Virus record (IMG/VR): IMGVR_UViG_3300044712_001740 | Span: 1-25,522 of that record | DNA from: a virus | Strand: one strand, 5' to 3' | DNA: 25,522 bases | In this document: positions 15,352-21,848 of the stretch, in pieces | Position numbering within the stretch: the first letter of the stretch is position 1 | Layout of the letters: each line of letters starts with the position of its first letter | The notes under the pieces: model-generated | Told to the model about the DNA's origin: nothing | Databases searched by the model: none | The model's input: only the letters and a program-made list of their open reading frames with translations | Made by a program: the position numbers and the translations under genes

Positions 15352-16192
15352 CAAACACCTCCGCAAGTGTTCTCTGTTTGACGGGCTGGGTGATCTGTTT
15401 CAGCGTCTCGCGGTCTTCCAGGAGAGCCAGCGCCATTTTCCCCAGGTTAGCATTCGTCGCGTCGTTATCGATGTGCGCTTTCAGTTCAAGAATGGCTTTG
15501 TGCAAAGGGCCTGCTTTTTGCCACTGATTTTCCAAGGACCTGATTTCACTCACGTTCCAATCATGCGCGCCGTAATCGAAAAATTCGTATTCATCCAAGA
15601 TGTCAAAACCGGTTGCGCCGTAGGCCATTTGCACTAGCCCTGTCAATGCGCCCCACGGCTTGCGCCATGTTCGACCGCGCGGCGGTCTTGGCGCTTTAGC
15701 GCGCGGTCGTTTTTTCGGCAGAAACACATCGGCGATTTGTGCGGGCAGTGCTGGATAAATTTTGTAATCCGATACATGCCGTTTTAGATTCGAGTCGTTG
15801 TAGTGCGAACTATACTCAAACCACGGTTCGACACATAAACAGAGCGCCAAGGAATCCGATTCAAATGGATCATTCCACGCATCAAACCCTTGCGGCTGGA
15901 CTGGGATATAGTCAAACGGATGAGTGTCTTCATCTACGCTATAGAATTCATCGGGTGATATAAGCGGGAATCGGTCCGCGCAGTATCCCATCACTTCGTT
16001 GTACCACATGAATGGAGAAAGTTTTTGGCGCGAAAAGAAAACCGGGTCGAGTTGACGATACAGTTCTGGGAATTTCTTGTACTTCCGGTCTTGGTATATC
16101 TCGATCAACGCCTCAGATAGCCACGTGCGGCGATACATCCCAGGCGCAGCCAAGCTGATGACCTTTTTCCAATCCACACGTGGCGCAATCAT
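15335..16192 (-). CDS. Unrecognised cassette protein, in the position of PRTRC protein F
   Basis: The product has 285 residues, is rich in Trp/Tyr/Pro in the first half (SPFMWYNEVMGYCADRFP) and has a Pro/Arg/Lys-rich linker at about 160-180 (KKRPRAKAPRPPRGR). A helical C-terminus ends RTLAEVFDEKEK. I cannot match it to a domain. It lies between the ubiquitin-like gene and the E2-like gene, which is where I recall protein F in PRTRC cassettes, so homology to F is possible but unproven. The start ATG 16192 overlaps the upstream stop by one base (TAATG), with GGGGAG upstream. Confidence 0.75.
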   Translation of the reverse strand: MIAPRVDWKKVISLAAPGMYRRTWLSEALIEIYQDRKYKKFPELYRQLDPVFFSRQKLSPFMWYNEVMGYCADRFPLISPDEFYSVDEDTHPFDYIPVQPQGFDAWNDPFESDSLALCLCVEPWFEYSSHYNDSNLKRHVSDYKIYPALPAQIADVFLPKKRPRAKAPRPPRGRTWRKPWGALTGLVQMAYGATGFDILDEYEFFDYGAHDWNVSEIRSLENQWQKAGPLHKAILELKAHIDNDATNANLGKMALALLEDRETLKQITQPVKQRTLAEVFDEKEK

Positions 16193-16629
16193 TAAAGCAC
16201 GCTCCCCGAGCAAACGACCAAAGGCGTCAATTGAGAAAGCCGTTTACGAATCTCAATGACATTTTGCGCTTCCTGGTTCATTAAACTATTCACCTCGTCA
16301 AAATCAATTCGAGTTTCCATTTCCACAGCACCATCGCGCGCAACGGCGTCGATGGTGTCGGCAGCTTCTGCAATCAATTCGTCGGTCTCGATGCTATCGA
16401 CCATTCTTCTAACGACAGAACGCAATGGGTTGGCGTTGGTTGCGCCTTTGATGCCAGCCTTCTTTGAAAAGACATACGTCACCGTATCCGTCTTTTTATC
16501 GGTGAGCGTTTCAATCTTTGGATCGGCAAGCTCAGGAAACAGCCGCGACATATGGCTCTTGACTTCATCGAGAGCCAACTCGCCAATATCCATATTCTGA
16601 TCACCATATCGCGCGATTCGTTTACTCAT
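16192..16629 (-). CDS. Ubiquitin-like PRTRC protein C-type domain with C-terminal extension
   Basis: From ATG 16629 the product is 145 residues. Residues ~18-62 resemble PRTRC protein C (prokaryotic ubiquitin-like): LDEVKSHMSRLFPELADPKI, a turn, then TVTYVFSKKAGIKG, matching the family pattern of EEV..., YPEL..., LVYEF... and a Gly-x-Lys-Gly end. Family members, as I recall, stop near that glycine. Here an 83-residue helical extension follows and ends SGSVL without Gly-Gly. The ATG at 16629 has SD GAGG about seven bases upstream and overlaps the previous stop by eight bases; an earlier ATG at 16710 lies inside the previous gene. The likely role is the conjugated modifier or a cassette scaffold. 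Confidence 0.72.
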   Translation of the reverse strand: MSKRIARYGDQNMDIGELALDEVKSHMSRLFPELADPKIETLTDKKTDTVTYVFSKKAGIKGATNANPLRSVVRRMVDSIETDELIAEAADTIDAVARDGAVEMETRIDFDEVNSLMNQEAQNVIEIRKRLSQLTPLVVCSGSVL

Positions 16630-17182
16630 CTTCATCCTCACTCTCTTCGTCGTCATCCTGGTCTGCGTCAAGATCATCACGCTCGGCATCAATATCTTCC
16701 ACTGTATCAAGTGCTCGATGCGGATTGTTATTATCTTGCGTCACGCTTTCATCAACTTCGATCTCTGGTAGATTCTCTTCCGCTTCCTCAATCGTATCCT
16801 CGGGTTCCGTGATAGGTGGCGTTTGCGCATCGATGGCCGCTTCAGCGGCATCAGGAGCTTCATCGTGTTCATCCTCAGCGACCGATTGGTCGTCTCCGTT
16901 CTTTCCTTCGACCAACTCCCCAGCTTTGAAAATCTTTTTCCCTTGAGGGGTTTTCTTTGAGCTTGATACCGGATTCCCAGATTTTACTTTGACAACCTGA
17001 GGTTGACGCTTTTTGATTTCTACCCACACCTGGTCAAGTAATTTATACCGATCCGCAAACAATCCTGAGCAAATAACTGGCATTTCGCCCTGCGGCGCTC
17101 CGCTGATGACAATCTTGAGCATTTTCGCTTTCTCCGAAACTGTCATCAAGATCACAATATCCTTGGTGTCTTTGTCGCTCAT
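16622..17182 (-). CDS. PRTRC protein E-like protein with acidic tail
   Basis: The product has 186 residues. The N-terminal ~65 residues (IVILMTVSEKAKMLKIVISG, then LDQVWVEIKKRQ) resemble PRTRC protein E, which opens with a similar LMMTVS-type strand. A basic linker (about 66-90) leads to a C-terminal half dominated by Glu/Asp and ending DDDEESEDEDE. The acidic tail suggests nucleic-acid mimicry or protein binding. ATG 17182 overlaps the previous stop as ATGA and has SD GGGAG. Placement directly before the ubiquitin-like gene agrees with the E-C order I recall for PRTRC cassettes. Confidence 0.68.
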   Translation of the reverse strand: MSDKDTKDIVILMTVSEKAKMLKIVISGAPQGEMPVICSGLFADRYKLLDQVWVEIKKRQPQVVKVKSGNPVSSSKKTPQGKKIFKAGELVEGKNGDDQSVAEDEHDEAPDAAEAAIDAQTPPITEPEDTIEEAEENLPEIEVDESVTQDNNNPHRALDTVEDIDAERDDLDADQDDDEESEDEDE

Positions 17183-17880
17183 AGGACGCTCCCGCATTTA
17201 TTGCAAATGCCACTTTCATCCAGCACAGGTGCACCGCATCCTGCGCACGTCGCAATCTCAAACGGCAATGCGCTCACCCGCACGACCTTGCCACAGTCGC
17301 CACATTTCCACCCCGTGTCCCATCGTTGATAAACCGTTGGAGCTTTGCCGCAATGCGGACACACATCGCTCAACCCAGCCGCGGCAACAGCTTTTTCGCT
17401 TTCGCGTTGCTTGGTCGCTTGTTCATCTTTCTGGAACATCGATGTTGTTTTCGGAATCACCTTATCGACGACTTGTTGAATTTTCTCAGCCGTTGCAGTC
17501 GCAATGCTCTCGCCTTTTTTCTTGAGATCGTTCTGCACGCGCGTAATCAACTTGGGATCGTTGGCGATGGGCTTGAGCACGCGCGCCGAAAATTCATTAC
17601 GCGGCTTATCACCGGTGACTGCTTCGATTTTCAGCGACGTAGTAAACCCATCGGCCAGGCGCAACGCTTGGCGTTCTCCGAAACCAAACGTCTTTTGAAA
17701 ATACTCTTCCGGGGTTTTGTATCCACGCGCTTTCCATCCATTGCGGTCGCGGAGTTCGATAATTGCTTTGCCGACTTCTATAAAGCGACTCATTCCTTCG
17801 TGTACCGTCTGCTCCAGCTTCTCAACCTCTTTGAGTTTGAGGTCTGGAAGAGTAGTTTGATTTTGTAATCCGTCTGTCAT
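17179..17880 (-). CDS. ParB-like/HTH protein with two C-terminal zinc ribbons
   Basis: This 233-residue protein has a helical region (about 25-130) including GYKTPEEYFQKTFGFGERQA, reminiscent of the KorB/ParB or DUF3102-type HTH found in plasmid and phage proteins. A Lys/Glu-rich helix follows. Two zinc ribbons close the protein: CPHC...CGDC (174-196) and CAGC...CNKC (212-229). Zinc ribbons suggest contact with DNA or with partner proteins. ATG 17880 has SD AAGGAG; the earlier in-frame start at 17925 lies inside the previous gene. It may take the place of the ParB-related member of the cassette, but this is inference. Confidence 0.68.
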   Translation of the reverse strand: MTDGLQNQTTLPDLKLKEVEKLEQTVHEGMSRFIEVGKAIIELRDRNGWKARGYKTPEEYFQKTFGFGERQALRLADGFTTSLKIEAVTGDKPRNEFSARVLKPIANDPKLITRVQNDLKKKGESIATATAEKIQQVVDKVIPKTTSMFQKDEQATKQRESEKAVAAAGLSDVCPHCGKAPTVYQRWDTGWKCGDCGKVVRVSALPFEIATCAGCGAPVLDESGICNKCGSVL

Positions 17881-17905
17881 TGTTGCTCGTCTCCTTATCA
17901 AAATT

Positions 17906-18562
17906 TTATTTACTGAAAATCTCACGTAATCGCGCCGCGCAATCCATCTTCACATCGCCCTGTGCCCTGCTCACTTCGTCGTCGCGTCCAAGCAACTCCG
18001 CGCCCTCTGCGCACAAATCCGCAATCAAATGTTCGAGCGGTGACTTGTGATCAATCAAGTCATCGGGTTGGGACTCGTTCTTGGACGATTGTATCTCTCG
18101 TTCCAATCGCCGCGCCGACCATCCGCCCGCCTGCGCTTTTTTCGCAAAGTCGATTTGCTGTTTCACGTCTTTGACGGCCGCGAGCTTTTGCCGATGCGCG
18201 AAGGTGATAGTATTTTCGTCACCGCGCAGTGACGGCATTGCTTCGATGAGCTTTGACGTATTACGGACCGCCCACGCCCAGTTTTGGATTGTCTCGGCGT
18301 CAAACCCAATCTCTCGCGCGATCTTCTGCGCTGTGTGATTCCATTCCTGCGTTCCGAACTCATACCAATTGGATACGATGACGCGAAAATCGTCTGTGGC
18401 TTTTCCAAGCTGGATCTCGAAATTCTTGAGCGTGTGGCCATAATCGCACCACTGCTCATAGCTGGGCATCCGCTGAAGCATCGGCAATTCGGGAATCGAT
18501 AAAGCCGGTTTTGCGGATGGGCGTGTATTTGTTTTCTGGACTGTGAGCGATTTCTTTGGCAT
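17906..18562 (-). CDS. ParB/KorB-like helical protein, unknown function
   Basis: This 218-residue, mostly helical protein has an N-terminal basic tail, then WCDYGHTLKNFEIQLGKATD and NWYEFGTQEW, an HTH-like segment (AQKIAREIGFDAETIQNWAW), and FAHRQKLAAVKDVKQQIDFA followed by GGWSARRLEREIQ. This last pattern resembles the ParB HTH region, where a helix reads out DNA and a basic helix follows. The fit is suggestive rather than firm. It lies just upstream of the zinc-ribbon protein and the ubiquitin-like cassette and ends with the helix LREIFSK. Confidence 0.68.
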   Translation of the reverse strand: MPKKSLTVQKTNTRPSAKPALSIPELPMLQRMPSYEQWCDYGHTLKNFEIQLGKATDDFRVIVSNWYEFGTQEWNHTAQKIAREIGFDAETIQNWAWAVRNTSKLIEAMPSLRGDENTITFAHRQKLAAVKDVKQQIDFAKKAQAGGWSARRLEREIQSSKNESQPDDLIDHKSPLEHLIADLCAEGAELLGRDDEVSRAQGDVKMDCAARLREIFSK

Positions 18563-18568
18563 TGGTTC

Positions 18569-19207
18569 CTACTCGTACTTGTGATAGTCGTTGACGACCA
18601 TAACCTTGTTTTCAATTGGCTCAGTGATTGCAGGCGCTTCACCGATGCGCGCGCCTTCCGGCACATGCGCAAACGAGCGATTGAATTTTAGTTGACCCTC
18701 CGGCAGCGTGACGCTCATCGGCACGTCGTAGACCTTGACCACCTTGCCCCACACCATCAACTTCACATCCTTTGGATTGCCGCCCTGCTCTTGCATTTTC
18801 TTTTCTGCGGCGGCGATGATGTCAGCCATCGTCACATCTTCCGATAAGGTGTAACCACCTGCTAGTACGAACTCACCACATTCACGACTCACCGATAGAC
18901 CATCCCCAGCGCCATCGTCGGTGAAATCCTCATACTCGGCTTTGCCTTGCACAACCAATTCCTTGCCGACGTTGAGGTTTCCGTCGAACGACACGCCGTT
19001 GATGATCATCTCCGCAAATGCGGCAGGCGGAATACCATCGCCGCGCCATTTGAGCAATACCACGCGGTCACCAAATTGCATATTCTTGGCGATGTTCAAT
19101 TGGCAACGGCGCGATGCGCCATGCTTTTGCGCGGGTTCAATAAAACCTTTTGGATCGCTGATGTAGTGGAAGTATGTACTGTGAGGTTTGGAAGTTTGTG
19201 TTGTCAT
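18569..19207 (-). CDS. Hypothetical protein (possible beta-barrel/OB-like)
   Basis: The product has 212 residues and is not recognised. It is beta-rich and Gly-rich, with alternating strands (GDRVVLLKW, LVVQGKAEYEDF, LMVWGKVVKVYDVP), which could indicate an OB-like or barrel fold. No catalytic motif or membrane span is seen. ATG 19207 follows the previous stop by two bases, and the TAG lies six bases before the next start, so it is part of the same operon. Confidence 0.68.
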   Translation of the reverse strand: MTTQTSKPHSTYFHYISDPKGFIEPAQKHGASRRCQLNIAKNMQFGDRVVLLKWRGDGIPPAAFAEMIINGVSFDGNLNVGKELVVQGKAEYEDFTDDGAGDGLSVSRECGEFVLAGGYTLSEDVTMADIIAAAEKKMQEQGGNPKDVKLMVWGKVVKVYDVPMSVTLPEGQLKFNRSFAHVPEGARIGEAPAITEPIENKVMVVNDYHKYE

Positions 19208-19209
19208 TT

Positions 19210-19917
19210 CTAAATCCCAGATTCAATCAACTGGGTCAACACATCACGCATATCGTGACCCGTCAACTCGTTCAGCTTGTCCATCCGCATCTTGTCCGTA
19301 ATTCTGCGCTTGTGCCCTTCGCGTTCCGTTTCTAAAACCTTGTCGATTAACTCATCGAGCAATTGCGGAGTTAGTGAGAATTTACGCTCGGCGAACAACG
19401 CTGTTGCACTGGCTCGTTTCAATCGCGCGTATCGGAAGAGCAATTCGTATTCATCGGTCGTGTGCAAATAGGATTGCTCATCGATAAAGTAAGGGCGAAA
19501 ATATTCAACCGCCCTTGCCCAGCGCCTCACGTCCGTGTGCATGTCCAACGACAACGCTTTCATTGCCGCCGCATTTTTTCGCAACTGATTGAACAACAAC
19601 GCCAGCCCGCGCAAGCTCGCCGCCGTGTACCCGCGCAGACTTTGATAGGTCTCGTATTGCGCATCCGTCATCGGCTGGTCGATTGCCATCACCGTTACAC
19701 CCAGAACGCGCTTGGTTTTTTCGTCCGCATACTTGAGCAACACCGCTTCGGCGTCATCGATATTCTTGTCGTCCAAGCTGGTGAACTTGGATTTCTTGAG
19801 CACGTTGACGACATGGTGCCCATTCGGTTTTCCGTTCGCATCTCGAAAGTAATCCGGCAACCTCTGAAGCAAAGCTAGGTATTTATTTGTAGTAATCGGG
19901 AATGGTTGTGCAATCAT
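19210..19917 (-). CDS. Helical hypothetical protein
   Basis: This 235-residue, highly charged and mainly helical protein is of unknown family. Segments such as RKNAAAMKALSLDMHTDVRR and LLDELIDKVLETEREGHKRR look like amphipathic helices, and the C-terminus DMRDVLTQLIESGI is helical. ATG 19917 overlaps the upstream stop as ATGA. It is encoded in the same operon as the cassette, ahead of the beta-rich protein. Confidence 0.68.
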   Translation of the reverse strand: MIAQPFPITTNKYLALLQRLPDYFRDANGKPNGHHVVNVLKKSKFTSLDDKNIDDAEAVLLKYADEKTKRVLGVTVMAIDQPMTDAQYETYQSLRGYTAASLRGLALLFNQLRKNAAAMKALSLDMHTDVRRWARAVEYFRPYFIDEQSYLHTTDEYELLFRYARLKRASATALFAERKFSLTPQLLDELIDKVLETEREGHKRRITDKMRMDKLNELTGHDMRDVLTQLIESGI

Positions 19918-20177
19918 TTTTTATTCCGTCCACTGAAATCGTGTCCGCGTTTGATTTCTTCAGGATGCGCTCTTTGATATTTTGCCAACTTCCACTGCAT
20001 ATGGAGTGCATTTCTCAAGCAGTGAGGCGAAACATTATGATAGATCCGCACGCAACTATGCAAGATAGCCAATCCGCGCCTATGGCGTTTGATTTTTACG
20101 CAATTCGCTGTTTTCCACACAATGATCTTGATTGATTCAATATTCGAAAGATCACGGTGAACACATTCAGATTTCAT
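19914..20177 (-). CDS. Small basic protein, coupled at both ends
   Basis: The product has 87 residues, is rich in Lys/Arg/His/Cys and is unrecognised. Composition alone would make it doubtful, but its ATG (20177) forms ATGA with the LuxR-type gene stop, an SD GAGG lies about eight bases upstream, and its own stop forms ATGA with the next start. A shorter version from ATG 20000 (28 residues) is also possible. A DNA- or RNA-binding role is possible from its charge. Confidence 0.55.
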   Translation of the reverse strand: MKSECVHRDLSNIESIKIIVWKTANCVKIKRHRRGLAILHSCVRIYHNVSPHCLRNALHMQWKLAKYQRAHPEEIKRGHDFSGRNKK

Positions 20178-20563
20178 CTGACCCTCTGCTTCATCGCTTC
20201 GGCGAGTTTGAATCGACTGTGGATGCCAAATTTTCTAAAGATGTTTGTCTTGTGTCTTTCGAGAGTATTGATGGTGATCCACAACCTCTGACAAATTTCT
20301 TTCCCAGACAATCCTTGCAGCACCAATTCGGCGACTTGTTTTTCTCTCGGCGTCAACCCGTTCAATTCGTTTTGCTCAACTGCTTGCGCCAGTTTATCCT
20401 CGCCACGCGAAGCGCCAACGGTGCTTTCGGTGAAAAGTTCAGGATGCAATTTTTGCGTTCGCTTCAGGTCCCGCGAGAATGCCGCTGGTGTTTCGCCGCG
20501 CACTTCCATCGTTACGTTCCTGCCACGTTCATCTATCCATTGCCATTGCAAGCTGATCGACAT
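20174..20563 (-). CDS. LuxR-type helix-turn-helix regulator
   Basis: This 129-residue protein has a LuxR/GerE-type HTH at about residues 68-125: LTPREKQVAELVLQGLSGKE, then ICQRLWITINTLERHKTNIF and RKFGIHSRFKLAEAM, with the family's Thr-Val/Thr-Leu recognition helix spacing. The N-terminal part is short, without a recognisable receiver or autoinducer domain. ATG 20563 is favoured because AGGTGG lies six bases upstream; a GTG three codons earlier is also open. As an early gene of the long operon it may regulate the cassette. Proteins of this type also include phage-borne and sigma-like regulators. Confidence 0.85.
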   Translation of the reverse strand: MSISLQWQWIDERGRNVTMEVRGETPAAFSRDLKRTQKLHPELFTESTVGASRGEDKLAQAVEQNELNGLTPREKQVAELVLQGLSGKEICQRLWITINTLERHKTNIFRKFGIHSRFKLAEAMKQRVR

Positions 20564-20572
20564 CGCGTCCAC

Positions 20573-20875
20573 CTATTTCTTAATCTCGCCACCCGCAGAA
20601 ACAAATCCAAGTTCAATCGAATACTTGCGCGTCATTTCATCGGCAATGCGTCGGCGCTCCACCACCATTGCGCGGTACACTTTCTTGACGTTGACGCGAT
20701 CTTTGAGAGCTGGGTGATGTTTCAGGACTGCTTCGGCTCGGCAAATGCTGGCTTGTGTGTCCGCATACATTGCTTTGAGTTCGGTGATGTCCATTGCACG
20801 CAACACACTGCGTTCGATTCTAAAACATTGCGTGACGGTTTGCCCGTCCTTGCCAAGATGTTGTGATACGACCAT
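20573..20875 (-). CDS. Small helical protein, first gene after the promoter
   Basis: This 100-residue product is not recognised; it is helical and basic (NVKKVYRAMVVERRRIADEMTRKY). ATG 20875 lies three bases after the T run of an intrinsic terminator, so the gene is read only if transcription passes it. The only SD-like sequence (AAGG) lies in the terminator stem. A longer version from 20944 would run through the terminator and is unlikely; a later start at about 20794 cannot be excluded. Confidence 0.6.
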   Translation of the reverse strand: MVVSQHLGKDGQTVTQCFRIERSVLRAMDITELKAMYADTQASICRAEAVLKHHPALKDRVNVKKVYRAMVVERRRIADEMTRKYSIELGFVSAGGEIKK

Positions 20876-20878
20876 AAT

Positions 20879-20927
20879 AAAAAAACCGCCTTTCTCTTGT
20901 GTTCCGAAAGCACAAAGGGAAAGGCGG
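20879..20927 (-). terminator. Intrinsic terminator / attenuator in the operon leader
   Basis: On the minus strand, CCGCCTTTC pairs with GAAAGGCGG (plus an imperfect 5-bp upper stem CTTTGTG/CACAAG) and is followed by seven T residues (20885-20879). It lies about 130 bases after the predicted transcription start and just before the first ATG, in the typical position of an attenuator. Confidence 0.8.
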
Positions 20928-21004
20928 CAGATAATGCTTGCCAATAAACGCTAATTGTGATAACTTAGCGCCAGCCTCGCCGAAGTTACTTTCGGTTTGG
21001 GTCA

Positions 21005-21039
21005 GATTCGGCAAGTTGCTACGAACAACTTGCCGAATC
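21005..21039. repeat. Perfect 14-bp hairpin in the leader
   Basis: GATTCGGCAAGTTG and CAACTTGCCGAATC form a perfect stem with a 7-base loop. Plus-strand reading is followed by GTTTTT, so it could also terminate plus-strand transcripts, though no plus gene precedes it. In the minus transcript it is near the 5' end. Confidence 0.8.
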
Positions 21040-21060
21040 GTTTTTACACTTACAATTAGC

Positions 21061-21089
21061 ATTATAACCGAACGCGGTTATTTTGTCAA
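21061..21089 (-). promoter_or_regulatory. Consensus sigma-70 promoter with internal operator dyad
   Basis: On the minus strand, perfect -35 TTGACA (21089-21084), a 17-bp spacer and perfect -10 TATAAT (21066-21061). Between and overlapping these lies the dyad ATAACCG/CGGTTAT (21064-21081), in the classic position for a repressor site. The -35 overlaps the stop codon of the HTH gene. A further inverted pair ACAATTAGC/GCTAATTGT lies at 21052-21060 and 20950-20958. Confidence 0.85.
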
Positions 21090-21562
21090 GTACTGATTTT
21101 GCTAGCAGTTCCCGAAGGTGGGCGCCCCCTGTGCGATTTTGTTTTCGAATATTTTCCAAGAGACGGTTTATACACAACCCACCCAAGGTTCTTCAGATAT
21201 ACGGCAGATATTTTATTGGTTGAAATCAACACGCGAATTTGTCTATCCTTCACGCCAAGAATTTCAGCCGCTTCAGCCGTAGTACACAAATCTCTCAGCA
21301 TCTTTTCCATCATCGCCTTGATTTCTTTTTTGTCGGAAGACGGGTATGAGATGTATGACATTCGGGACTCTTTGGTTCCTTCGGCTGGCTCGCCATCACT
21401 TGTTCCAACTCGCTTGCGCATTGCTCCATCGCCCGCGCTGTCGCCGTCAAATTGTTCTCGCGCAACTCCATCGCCCGTTCCCGCCACTGCTGAATTAAAT
21501 CGCTCATCGTCATTCTCTCCTCGCTTATTTTTGGTGTTGCGCGCAACAGATTTCTTTTTCAT
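21086..21562 (-). CDS. Excisionase/MerR-type HTH protein frame
   Basis: The C-terminal part is clear: LCTTAEAAEILGVKDRQIRV and KISAVYLKNLGWVVYKPSL form an excisionase/MerR-like winged HTH, followed by a basic tail with an RGRP AT-hook-like motif. Such proteins act in element excision or repression. ATG 21562 has SD AAGGAG, but residues ~11-75 are low-complexity and Gly/Asp/Arg-rich, and look like a shadow of the overlapping frame 21310-21513. The HTH may instead be made by frameshifting from that frame, or from ATG 21361. It overlaps the consensus promoter, so it may control itself. Confidence 0.7.
   Translation of the reverse strand: MKKKSVARNTKNKRGENDDERFNSAVAGTGDGVAREQFDGDSAGDGAMRKRVGTSDGEPAEGTKESRMSYISYPSSDKKEIKAMMEKMLRDLCTTAEAAEILGVKDRQIRVLISTNKISAVYLKNLGWVVYKPSLGKYSKTKSHRGRPPSGTASKIST
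21310..21513 (-). CDS. Overlapping zero-frame ORF leading to a slippery site
   Basis: From ATG 21513 (SD GAGGAG) the product is 67 residues. Its first ~45 residues (SDLIQQWRERAMELRENNLT, then MEQCASELEQVM) look like a real amphipathic helix pair of the kind found at the N-terminus of small phage/plasmid HTH proteins. It meets A AAA AAG at 21331-21325 with AAA and AAG in the zero frame and stops 12 bases later. A -1 shift joins it to the excisionase-like HTH. Confidence 0.6.
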   Translation of the reverse strand: MTMSDLIQQWRERAMELRENNLTATARAMEQCASELEQVMASQPKEPKSPECHTSHTRLPTKKKSRR

Positions 21563-21768
21563 ATCACTCTCCTTGCGCACATTATACACCCTACCGCAAA
21601 CTCACCAACATCCAATATATGCACACGCGTTCTAGTGCCGTTTATCTCGCTCCAACCATCGACATCATCTGTTGTTTCAGCGCACCCGTGCCGCTTTGCG
21701 CACACCCAGGTTATAGGTTGCCATTCTTTTCCGTCTCCATCTCCGCCATAATGTGTGACTACTTGCAA
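21559..21768 (-). CDS. Small hypothetical protein (TTG start)
   Basis: This 69-residue protein starts at TTG 21768 and ends in an ATGA overlap with the next ATG. The SD is weak (GGAT at about -11). The sequence (HYGGDGDGKEWQPITWVCAK and several cysteines) is not recognised. Coupling and composition make it plausible, but it could be a leader ORF. Confidence 0.42.
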   Translation of the reverse strand: MQVVTHYGGDGDGKEWQPITWVCAKRHGCAETTDDVDGWSEINGTRTRVHILDVGEFAVGCIMCARRVI

Positions 21769-21798
21769 TCACCCTATCCATATTCCCGCTTTGACCCA

Positions 21799-21822
21799 GG
21801 TTATCCCCGCGCAGGAATAACC
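21799..21822. repeat. Inverted repeat between the relaxation-like and small genes
   Basis: GGTTATCCCC and GGAATAACC form a dyad whose half-site GGTTAT resembles the arm of the operator at 21064-21081. It may be a second site for the same regulator or a weak transcription stop. Confidence 0.4.
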
Positions 21823-21848
21823 CTCGTGGGAAATCCAACAACTATAAA

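Noticed and set aside
20132-20866. Plus-strand ORF of 244 codons
   Set aside because: Antisense to the LuxR-type HTH gene and its neighbour, which have coupled starts and recognisable motifs.
21005-21045. Plus-strand terminator
   Set aside because: The hairpin plus GTTTTT could terminate plus transcripts, but no plus-strand gene precedes it; it is better viewed as part of the minus-strand leader.
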